Position numbers and translations under genes: made by a program
NCBI GenBank assembly: GCA_964556545.1
Contig: CAZKWE010000064.1
Location: forward strand, 1-7,033
Direction: 5' to 3'
DNA from: JALSKU01 sp964556545
GTDB lineage: Bacteria; Campylobacterota; Campylobacteria; Campylobacterales; JALSKU01
Length of the DNA: 7,033 nt
Part shown: positions 1 through 5,931 of the stretch, in pieces
How positions within the stretch are numbered: position 1 is the first letter of the stretch
Layout: every line of letters starts with the position of its first letter
Notes under the pieces: generated by a model
Told to the model about the DNA's origin: nothing
Seen by the model: only the letters and a program-made list of their open reading frames with translations
Databases searched by the model: none

Positions 1-18
1 TTCTTTTTGTCTGAAGAG

Positions 19-78
19 TGTATAAGAGTGTTCGCTCCTGCGACTTATTGTATAACGATTTTATCCATTATTGTATAA
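19..78 (+). repeat. three direct copies of TGTATAA
   Basis: TGTATAA occurs at 19-25, 49-55 and 72-78. The second and third copies share a longer 11-base core, TTATTGTATAA (45-55 and 68-78), spaced 23 bases start to start. The first and third share TGTATAAGA. The third copy runs into a small inverted repeat, TAAGA (76-80) with TCTTA (85-89). In such AT-rich DNA this may be chance. It could also be a set of protein-binding sites or promoter-like elements, but nothing here identifies a binding protein. Confidence 0.3.
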
Positions 79-204
79 GATATGTCTTAAAAGGATTATT
101 ATCTTTAAAATCATAGCTTATACTGTGATAATAATATATTTAGAGGTATTATTTTATTGAAATAAGTTATATATTTAGTCAATTATGAAAAACCAATTTT
201 CAAT

Positions 205-244
205 ATGACAAATCTTTTTTATCTATAATTATCTCTTAGGGGAG
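205..244 (+). promoter_or_regulatory. possible orphan promoter and Shine-Dalgarno without a real gene
   Basis: A perfect TATAAT at 224-229 is preceded by a run of six T (215-220) and by ATGACA at 205-210, which is only 13 bases upstream and so too close to be a standard -35 box. About ten bases further on is AGGGGAG at 238-244, a strong ribosome binding sequence. The starts after it open only tiny frames: TTG at 250 or ATG at 256, both ending at TAA 262-264. The arrangement looks like the beginning of a gene that is no longer there, or a short untranslated RNA, but no terminator or RNA family is recognisable. Confidence 0.25.
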
Positions 245-440
245 TTGTGTTGTCAATGGTAAGATAAATAGGATATGAAAATTGCGGTTTTTTTATCATA
301 TTTTGCATCATAGTTTAAAAAATAAATTGTTTCTTGCAATATTCGTATATATCCATTTCAGTAAAATAGAACAAGTTTTTAGCATAAATGTTCATTATTT
401 AAAGATTGTTTATAAATCTAAATAAATATACAATTAATAA

Positions 441-455
441 TTTTTTTGATAAAAT
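441..455 (+). promoter_or_regulatory. sigma-70-type promoter for the alaS operon
   Basis: Seven T (441-447) lead directly into GATAAAAT (448-455), a full match to gnTAnAAT, the extended -10 form described for epsilonproteobacterial housekeeping promoters, which generally lack a conserved -35 box and have T-rich DNA upstream. Transcription would be expected to begin near 461-464, giving an alaS leader of about 57-60 bases. This is the best promoter seen in the window and the only one well placed for the six-gene transcript. Confidence 0.7.
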
Positions 456-463
456 CTTTCCTT

Positions 464-499
464 ATGGATATTTCAACACATTATCAGAGGTATCCTTAA
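464..499 (+). CDS. possible 11-codon leader peptide, near-leaderless
   Basis: ATG at 464 opens a frame reading MDISTHYQRYP and stops with TAA at 497-499. It begins at or within a few bases of the predicted transcription start, so if translated it would be leaderless or nearly so. It has no Shine-Dalgarno. It lies in the same frame as alaS (ATG 521 is 19 codons downstream), and both starts read ATGGATAT. It contains no alanine codons, which argues against a classical alanine attenuator. Its stop lies inside the hairpin that would mask the alaS ribosome binding site, so a terminating ribosome there could expose it. Chance is a real alternative for a frame this short. Confidence 0.2.
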   Translation: MDISTHYQRYP

Positions 500-508
500 A
501 TTATTTTT

Positions 509-512
509 AGGA
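509..512 (+). promoter_or_regulatory. alaS ribosome binding site
   Basis: AGGA at 509-512 lies 8 bases before the ATG at 521, a normal spacing, and supports that start over any upstream one. It is one arm of leader hairpin B (493-512). Confidence 0.75.
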
Positions 513-520
513 AATACGAA

Positions 521-3088
521 ATGGATATCAGAGAAGAGTTTTTAAAATTTTTTGAAAGCAAAGGACATAAAATTTATCCGAGTGCCCCGCTTGTGCCGGA
601 TGATCCGACACTTCTTTTTGTAAATGCAGGCATGGTGCAGTTTAAAAGTATATTTACAGGTGAAATTCCTACTCCCAAACCTCCAAGAGCAACAAGTAGC
701 CAAACCTGCATCAGAGCAGGAGGAAAACATAATGATTTGGAAAATGTAGGATACACAAACAGGCATCATACTTTTTTTGAAATGCTTGGAAATTTTTCTT
801 TCGGGGATTATTTTAAAGATAAGGCAATAGAATATGCATGGGAATTTGTTACTGAAGTATTGAAACTTCCCAAAGAAAAACTTTGGGTAACGGTTCATGA
901 TAGTGATGACGAAGCGGAAGAGTTATGGAAAAGGTTTGTCAAAAGTGATAGGATTTTAAGATTTGGTGATAAAGATAACTTTTGGCAAATGGGAGATACC
1001 GGACCATGCGGACCATGCAGTGAAATATTTTATGACCAAGGAGCCAAATACTTTAACTCCGAAGAAGATTATATGGGGGGAGAAGGAGATAGATTTCTTG
1101 AGATTTGGAATCTTGTGTTTATGCAATATGAAAGAAGTAAAGATGGAACTTTAACACCTCTTCCGAAACCTTCGATAGACACGGGAATGGGACTTGAGAG
1201 AGTGACTGCCGTGATGGAAGGAGTCCCAAGCAATTATGATACTGAACTTTTTATGCCTTTGATCAACAAAGTAAGCAAAATATGCAAAAGAGCATATATT
1301 TATGAAGAGGGAGCAAGTTTTAGAGTGATTGCAGATCATATAAGAAGCGTTACATTTTTACTTGCACAGGGAGTTACTTTTGATAAAGAAGGTCGCGGGT
1401 ATGTGCTTAGAAGAATCCTTAGAAGAGCCGTAAGACACGGATATTTGCTTGGTATCAAAGAACCGTTTATGTATAAACTTGTCGATACTCTCGGAACTAT
1501 TATGGGAAAAGCTTATCCATACATAGTAGAGAAAAAAGAGAGTATAAAAGAGATGATAAAAAATGAGGAAAACAACTTTCTTTCAACCATAAGCAGCGGA
1601 TTGGAACTTTTTGAAAAAGAGCTTAAAAATACTAAAGAAGTTTTTAGCGGAGAAATAGCCTTTAAGCTTTATGATACTTTTGGATTTCCGCTTGATTTGA
1701 CCGCAGATATGCTAAGAGAAGTCGGTAAAAATGTTGATATAAAAAAATTTGAAGAGTTGATGAGCGAGCAAAAAAGAAGATCTCAAGCTTCATGGAAAGG
1801 AAGCGGAGACAAAGCAAAAGAGGGTGATTTTAAAGAGTTGCTTGAAAAATTCGGAGCAAATGAGTTTACGGGATATGATAATTTGCAAAACAAAACGACC
1901 GTAAAAGCACTTATGGATGAAAATTTTAATAAGATAGATATACTGCAAAAAGGTAAAAAAGGGTGGGTATTTTTAAACAAGACTCCTTTTTATGCACAAA
2001 GCGGGGGGCAATGCGGTGATAGCGGAGAATTGCTAAAAGACAAAAAGACAGTAGCTAAAGTTTTAGATACTCAAAAGTTTTTTGATCTTAACTTGTCAAA
2101 TATAGAAGCAAAAGATACCATAAAGACAAATGATATTGTAACGGCAAAGGTAGATGAGAGCAGAAATGAGATAAGAAAACATCATTCTGCAACACATCTT
2201 TTGCATTCTGCATTGAAAAATATACTTGGAGACCATGTAAATCAAGCAGGAAGTCTTGTTTTAAGAGATAAGCTTAGATTTGATTTTTCTCATCCGAAAG
2301 CTATGACTTCAAATGAAATTGAAAGAGTACAGGATTTTGTAAATTCTGTTATTCAAAAAGCACTTCCTTCAAAAACAGAAATTATGGAAATTAAAGAGGC
2401 TAAAAAAAGCGGAGCCACAGCTCTTTTTGGTGAAAAGTACGGTAACGAGGTAAGAGTGGTTTCTTTTGGAGAAATAAGCAAAGAGTTTTGTGGTGGAACA
2501 CATGTGCAAAATTCATCTCAAATCGGCTCATTTTATATAACAAAAGAGAGCGGAGTCAGTGCCGGAGTTAGAAGGATAGAAGCAGTTTGCGGAAAATCTG
2601 CCTATGAATATACAAAAAAATATATAAAAGATTATGCCAAAATTTGTGAAGAAGTAAAAAACAGAGATCCTTTTACGGGTATTAAAAGATTGAAACAGAA
2701 GATAACAGAGCAAAAAAATGAGATAGAAAAACTTTTAAATAGATCAAAAAAAGATAGTGATATACAGAAGATAGGCGATGCAAATCTTATAGTGGAAGAA
2801 GTTGAGGCGGGTGATATTAAAAATTTAATAGATGATTTAAAAAACAGATTTGATAAAATTGCAGTAATGCTGTTTCAAAAAAGAGGAGATAAGGTACTCA
2901 TTGCAAGCGGTGTAAAAAATCTTCCCGTAAAAGCCGGTGCATGGGTCAAAGAGATAGCTCCTTTGCTTGGTGGAAACGGTGGAGGCAGAGATGATTTTGC
3001 ACAAGCCGGAGGAAAAGATATCTCCAAAGTTGATGAAGCTATTGAAAAAGCAAAAAGATATATAAAAGACAGTTTGGGTAACAATTAA
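521..3088 (+). CDS. alaS: alanyl-tRNA synthetase
   Basis: Cytoplasmic class II synthetase that charges tRNA-Ala with L-alanine and deacylates mischarged Ser- and Gly-tRNA. At 855 residues it is full length. The catalytic domain (about 1-440) shows the class II motif 2 region with RAGGKHNDLENVG (65-77) and RHHTFFEMLGNFSFGDYFK (81-99), and motif 3 DTGMGLERV (220-228). The editing domain carries the expected metal-site pattern: H555 and H559 in HSATH, C657 and H661 in CGGTH. A coiled-coil-like stretch (about 720-750) leads to the C-Ala domain with the glycine-rich GGNGGGRDDFAQAGG (817-831). The start is supported by the AGGA site and by the family's usual MDIR opening. It is the first gene of the operon; the next gene begins 2 bases after its TAA. 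No broken or missing motif is seen. Confidence 0.98.
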   Translation: MDIREEFLKFFESKGHKIYPSAPLVPDDPTLLFVNAGMVQFKSIFTGEIPTPKPPRATSSQTCIRAGGKHNDLENVGYTNRHHTFFEMLGNFSFGDYFKDKAIEYAWEFVTEVLKLPKEKLWVTVHDSDDEAEELWKRFVKSDRILRFGDKDNFWQMGDTGPCGPCSEIFYDQGAKYFNSEEDYMGGEGDRFLEIWNLVFMQYERSKDGTLTPLPKPSIDTGMGLERVTAVMEGVPSNYDTELFMPLINKVSKICKRAYIYEEGASFRVIADHIRSVTFLLAQGVTFDKEGRGYVLRRILRRAVRHGYLLGIKEPFMYKLVDTLGTIMGKAYPYIVEKKESIKEMIKNEENNFLSTISSGLELFEKELKNTKEVFSGEIAFKLYDTFGFPLDLTADMLREVGKNVDIKKFEELMSEQKRRSQASWKGSGDKAKEGDFKELLEKFGANEFTGYDNLQNKTTVKALMDENFNKIDILQKGKKGWVFLNKTPFYAQSGGQCGDSGELLKDKKTVAKVLDTQKFFDLNLSNIEAKDTIKTNDIVTAKVDESRNEIRKHHSATHLLHSALKNILGDHVNQAGSLVLRDKLRFDFSHPKAMTSNEIERVQDFVNSVIQKALPSKTEIMEIKEAKKSGATALFGEKYGNEVRVVSFGEISKEFCGGTHVQNSSQIGSFYITKESGVSAGVRRIEAVCGKSAYEYTKKYIKDYAKICEEVKNRDPFTGIKRLKQKITEQKNEIEKLLNRSKKDSDIQKIGDANLIVEEVEAGDIKNLIDDLKNRFDKIAVMLFQKRGDKVLIASGVKNLPVKAGAWVKEIAPLLGGNGGGRDDFAQAGGKDISKVDEAIEKAKRYIKDSLGNN

Positions 3089-3090
3089 AA

Positions 3091-3588
3091 ATGAGAGAAT
3101 TTTTTATAGATTTTTTTACAAGTTACGGTAGATTTATAGTTTTTATACATATCATTTCAGCTGTAATCTGGATAGGGGGCATGATAGTTGTAAAATTTGT
3201 TGTGGCTCCAACTATGGCAAAGATAACCGATATCAAAATAAGATTATCAAGGACTCTTGAAATTATGCAAAGGCTTTTAAACTTTGCAATGATATTTATG
3301 ATACTTCTGGCAATTACAGGTACTTTTATGAGCCTCGGACTTGATTTTAAACACTCTACTCCTTCGCTTTATATTCTTATACATATAAAAGAGGCGGTTT
3401 GGACACTTATGGCTTTAAATTTTATATATATCTACAGAAAAAGAAATTCCGCACAGAGACAATTTATAAAAGGCGATTTGGAAAGTAGTGCCGAGAGTAT
3501 ATTTACAATAAGTAATTATCTTTTACCGCTAAATATATTTCTCGGGTTTGTTGCTATTTATTTCGGTGTTATATTAAGGGGACTTTAA
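3091..3588 (+). CDS. four-helix membrane protein, CopD/HemJ-like
   Basis: An inner-membrane protein of 165 residues with four predicted transmembrane helices at roughly 13-36, 62-84, 92-115 and 141-163. Helix 1 contains HIISAVIWIGGM (20-31), like the His-Trp-Gly-Gly pattern at the start of CopD-family copper-resistance membrane domains and similar to helix 1 of HemJ-type proteins. A second histidine is in HIKEAVW (98-104), at the start of helix 3 and followed by Lys100. Conserved His and Lys in these positions suit binding of heme or metal, but the substrate cannot be read from sequence. HemJ (protoporphyrinogen oxidase) is an alternative, though its typical WMAGL motif is not present. The start follows alaS by 2 bases with no strong ribosome binding site, suggesting translational coupling. 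The function is unassigned; the family call is from pattern memory. Confidence 0.8.
   Translation: MREFFIDFFTSYGRFIVFIHIISAVIWIGGMIVVKFVVAPTMAKITDIKIRLSRTLEIMQRLLNFAMIFMILLAITGTFMSLGLDFKHSTPSLYILIHIKEAVWTLMALNFIYIYRKRNSAQRQFIKGDLESSAESIFTISNYLLPLNIFLGFVAIYFGVILRGL
3577..3582 (+). promoter_or_regulatory. strong ribosome binding site for maf
   Basis: AGGGGA at 3577-3582, 5 bases before the ATG at 3588, lies inside the end of the preceding membrane-protein gene. It is the strongest Shine-Dalgarno among the internal genes and fixes the start within the TAATG stop/start overlap. Confidence 0.65.
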
Positions 3589-4136
3589 TGATAATTCTTG
3601 CATCATCTTCACCGACAAGAGCAAAAATTTTAAATGAGCATGGTATAGAGTTTGAACAAAAAAGTTGTAATTTTAATGAAGAAAATATAAAAACAACTTC
3701 AGCAAAGAGTTTTGTTTATCTTGCATGCAAAGGTAAAATGGAACTTTGCGAACAAACATACGGTTTAAGCAAACCTCTTTTGTGTGCCGATACGGTTGTA
3801 AGCGTAAATGATAAAATTTTAAGAAAAGCCAAAGATAACGATGAAGCAAAAAAGATATTGCTTCTGCAAAGCGGAGCCAAAGTGTCAATACTGACTTGCC
3901 TAATGTATAAAAGTGATAATTTGAGCTTTGTTGATTTGTCAAGTACTGATTATATTTTTGATAAATTTGATGAAGTTGATATGGATAGATACATAAAAAC
4001 AGGTGTCTGGAAAGGAAAAGCCGGAGCCTGCATGGTTGAGGGATTTTGTAAAAAATATATAAAAAAGGTAACCGGACTTGAGAGTTGTGCCAAGGGTCTT
4101 CAGATAGAAAAATTATTACCATTTTTGCCTGAGTAG
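3588..4136 (+). CDS. maf: Maf-family nucleoside triphosphate pyrophosphatase
   Basis: Predicted cytoplasmic enzyme that hydrolyses non-canonical or modified NTPs to the monophosphate and pyrophosphate; the family is also linked to septum formation. Its 182 residues are close to the usual 185-200. It starts with the Maf signature LASSSPTR (4-11), has the acidic catalytic-site motif ADTVV (67-71), the KAKDNDEA helix (80-87) that corresponds to the family's KPxxxxxA, and the C-terminal KGKAGACMVEGF (142-153) that corresponds to KAGxYxIQG. Several positions differ from textbook Maf (see findings), but C. jejuni Maf, as I remember it, shows the same changes, so this looks like a lineage form and not decay. 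The ATG overlaps the upstream stop by one base. Substrate preference is not predictable. Confidence 0.92.
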   Translation: MIILASSSPTRAKILNEHGIEFEQKSCNFNEENIKTTSAKSFVYLACKGKMELCEQTYGLSKPLLCADTVVSVNDKILRKAKDNDEAKKILLLQSGAKVSILTCLMYKSDNLSFVDLSSTDYIFDKFDEVDMDRYIKTGVWKGKAGACMVEGFCKKYIKKVTGLESCAKGLQIEKLLPFLPE

Positions 4137-4138
4137 AT

Positions 4139-5239
4139 ATGAAATATTATGATAATGAATTAAAAGCGATAAAAAGAGTAAATCGATACAGAAACAGAGA
4201 AATTTATCCGGAATACTTGAGAGATTTTGCTTCAAATGATTATCTTGGATTTGCATCAAAGAAAAAATTATTTAAAAAAGCTTGCAAAAGAGTAAAAAGA
4301 TACAAATATCACTCACCTAAGGCTTCAACACTTGTAAACGGTTATCATCCGATACACAAAGAGTTTGAGGAATATATTGCAAAAATCAACAATTTTGAAA
4401 AAGCCATATGTGTAGGTAGTGGTTTTTTGGCAAATTTATCTTTGTTTGAGGGGCTGCCAAGGCGAGGGGATTTGCTTTTGCTTGATGAAGAATTTCATGC
4501 AAGCGGAATGATTGCAAAAGAGTTAAATGATGCAAAAAAGGCTATATTTAAACATAATGATATAAAAGATTTGACAAAACATATAAAAGATTTTAGAGAA
4601 AATTCAAGCGGAAGAGTTATTGTAGGTGTTGAGGGTATTTATTCTATGAGCGGTGATATTTTAAATCGCGATATTTTTAGTATAGCTGATAAATTCGGTG
4701 CGATACTCATAGTTGATGAAGCTCACAGTGTCGGAGTGTTGGGTGAAAATTTACTGGGAGTTTTTGAGTATTTTGATATCAAGCCAAAACCAAATCATAT
4801 AAAAATGGGAACTCTTGGAAAAGCTATGGGGAGTTATGGGGCATATATACTAAGTTCAAATGAAATTTACGAGTTTTTATCAAATCGTGCAAAAGCCATT
4901 ATATATGCTACGGCACCTTCGGTTTTTGACATTGCTCTATCTTATGAGAGTTTTTTGTATATGAAAAAACATAAAGACAGTTTAAAAAAAGAGATACGAA
5001 AAAGAAAAAAAACAGTTCAAAATATATTGGATACGGATTTGAAAAGTTTAATTCTTCAAATACCTGTAAAAGATTCATATGAAGCTTTATCCATAAAAGA
5101 GAAACTTTTAAAAAAAAGATATATCATAGGTGCTATAAGACCGCCGACAGTTAAAAAGCCGATACTCAGAGTAATTGCAAGAATTAACGAAAAAGGGTTT
5201 GAAAAATTGCTTAAACTTATAAAAAATGAGATAAAATGA
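4139..5239 (+). CDS. bioF: alpha-oxoamine synthase, BioF-like (8-amino-7-oxononanoate synthase candidate)
   Basis: PLP-dependent fold-type I enzyme that condenses an amino acid with an acyl thioester and releases CO2. BioF uses L-alanine with pimeloyl-ACP or -CoA to make the biotin precursor KAPA. Visible landmarks over 366 residues: ASNDYLGFAS (31-40), NGYHPIHKEFE (67-77), the cofactor-stacking histidine in DEEFHAS (H120), GIYSMSGD (166-173), DEAHSVG (193-199, with D193 for the pyridine nitrogen), and the PLP lysine in GTLGKAMGS (K228). The late motif RPPTV (334-338) favours BioF over 2-amino-3-ketobutyrate ligase. The N-terminus is short: only about 28 residues precede the first conserved motif. 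No other bio gene is present. It starts 2 bases after maf, and its stop overlaps the next start. The family call is firm; the substrate is less sure. Confidence 0.85.
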   Translation: MKYYDNELKAIKRVNRYRNREIYPEYLRDFASNDYLGFASKKKLFKKACKRVKRYKYHSPKASTLVNGYHPIHKEFEEYIAKINNFEKAICVGSGFLANLSLFEGLPRRGDLLLLDEEFHASGMIAKELNDAKKAIFKHNDIKDLTKHIKDFRENSSGRVIVGVEGIYSMSGDILNRDIFSIADKFGAILIVDEAHSVGVLGENLLGVFEYFDIKPKPNHIKMGTLGKAMGSYGAYILSSNEIYEFLSNRAKAIIYATAPSVFDIALSYESFLYMKKHKDSLKKEIRKRKKTVQNILDTDLKSLILQIPVKDSYEALSIKEKLLKKRYIIGAIRPPTVKKPILRVIARINEKGFEKLLKLIKNEIK

Positions 5240-5931
5240 GTTTTACCTGTAAAGAGTTAAAGATATATGACGATAAAAAAACCATAGTAGATATAAGCTT
5301 TTCATTTTCAGATTCTTTTGCACTGGTCGGTCAAAGCGGCAGTGGAAAAAGTTTGACTTTAAAATCCCTTCTTGGTATGCTTCCTTCCAATTTGAAATAC
5401 AATCTAAGTTATGACTGGAAATATGAATTAAAAAGAGGAAAGAGTGTAGTTTTGGTTCCTCAAAATCCTTTTACATCTCTTTCTCCTCTTACAAAGATAA
5501 AAGATAATTTTTTTGTAAAAGAGGACAAGATAAACAATCTTTTAAAAATGGTAGAATTAGATAGTGTTATAAAAGAAAGATTTCCAAGCGAACTTAGCGG
5601 AGGTCAGCTTCAAAGAATCATTTTGGCTATTGCACTGTCGCACAATCCCAAACTTCTTTTGCTTGATGAGCCTACGACCGCACTTGACAGTGATTTAAAG
5701 GAGCAAATACTTTTGCTTGTAAAATCATTACAAAAAGCATCAGGCTTTAAAATATTTTTTGTAACCCATGATATTGGTTCAACACCGTTAATTTGCAATG
5801 AAATAGCCGTTATAAAAGAAGGAAATATTATAGAAGCCGGAAAAATTGACGATATATTAACAAATCCAAAAAATGAATATACGAAAAAACTGATTGAGTC
5901 AAATTTTAAAAACAGAGAGTTTAGATGTTAA
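5236..5931 (+). CDS. ABC transporter ATP-binding protein, peptide/nickel (Dpp/Opp/Nik) type, orphan
   Basis: A cytoplasmic ATPase subunit that would energise a membrane transporter. All nucleotide-binding motifs are intact in 231 residues: Walker A GQSGSGKS (32-39), Q-loop VPQNPFTSLSPL (74-85), signature LSGGQLQR (120-127), Walker B LLLLDEP with D144 and E145, D-loop ALD (149-151), and H-loop THD (H178). The Q-loop sequence and the NEYTKKLIES tail (213-222) resemble DppD/OppD/NikD-type subunits. It is much shorter than the usual ~320 residues for Opp/Dpp subunits: the segment between Walker A and the Q-loop is compact and the C-terminal Opp-type extension is missing. No permease or binding protein lies in the window. 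ATGA overlaps the bioF stop by 4 bases. The transported substrate is unknown; it may serve an unlinked permease or have a non-transport role. Confidence 0.88.
   Translation: MSFTCKELKIYDDKKTIVDISFSFSDSFALVGQSGSGKSLTLKSLLGMLPSNLKYNLSYDWKYELKRGKSVVLVPQNPFTSLSPLTKIKDNFFVKEDKINNLLKMVELDSVIKERFPSELSGGQLQRIILAIALSHNPKLLLLDEPTTALDSDLKEQILLLVKSLQKASGFKIFFVTHDIGSTPLICNEIAVIKEGNIIEAGKIDDILTNPKNEYTKKLIESNFKNREFRC

Larger units (their letters stand above)
1..440. other. AT-rich intergenic region without a supported gene
   Basis: No reading frame here has both a convincing start and recognisable protein content. The left edge (1-78) is open on the + strand in one frame for 25 codons, ending at a TAA at 76-78. 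It could be the tail of an upstream gene, but the peptide is not recognisable. A short GC-rich stem-loop (TCGC 32-35, TCCT loop, GCGA 40-43) lies in the same stretch without a following T-run, so it is not a convincing terminator. The rest is strongly AT-rich with stops in all frames, apart from short frames discussed in the findings. I see no tRNA, rRNA, insertion-sequence ends or CRISPR repeats. Confidence 0.7.
462..512 (+). promoter_or_regulatory. alaS leader with two mutually exclusive hairpins
   Basis: Hairpin A pairs 462-470 with 491-499 (8 of 9 positions pair; core GGATA with TATCC), loop 471-490. Hairpin B pairs 493-500 with 505-512 (TCCT with AGGA, a T-T mismatch, then AAA with TTT) around a four-base loop, and would hide the alaS Shine-Dalgarno. 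The two share bases 493-499 and cannot form together. The same TATCC (491-495) can also pair with the alaS start region, where GGATA recurs at 523-527. The pairings are seen directly; a regulatory role is inference. No T-box or other known riboswitch is recognisable. Confidence 0.35.

Noticed and set aside
1..78. Open + frame at the left edge as the tail of an upstream gene
   Set aside because: Only 25 codons are visible and the peptide is not recognisable. The minus strand is also open to the edge in other frames, so no coding call is justified.
273..301. Possible Rho-independent terminator with the T-run at 288-294
   Set aside because: The inverted repeat ATATGA/TCATAT encloses the T-run and does not precede it, and the stem has a single G-C pair, so it does not fit a terminator.
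1..520. tRNA, CRISPR array, IS element or T-box riboswitch upstream of alaS
   Set aside because: I looked for a T-loop-like GGTTCGAATCC pattern, regularly spaced long repeats, terminal inverted repeats with a transposase, and a T-box sequence; none is present.
542..898. 118-codon minus-strand open frame opposite the start of alaS
   Set aside because: It is fully opposite conserved AlaS catalytic sequence, rich in Phe, Ile and Cys as expected of an antisense frame, and has no family resemblance.
963..1154. Second + strand open frame inside alaS
   Set aside because: It is out of frame within conserved synthetase sequence, with no start signal and no recognisable product.
3673..4122. 149-codon open frame on the minus strand opposite maf
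   Set aside because: It lies wholly opposite a clear Maf gene, its translation shows no recognisable domain, and no ribosome binding site was identified. It is a shadow of the real frame.
5230..5237. GATAAAAT, a match to gnTAnAAT, at the bioF/ABC junction
   Set aside because: It overlaps the ABC start codon, so the transcript would begin inside the gene, and it lacks the T-rich upstream tract. Such matches are frequent in AT-rich coding DNA.
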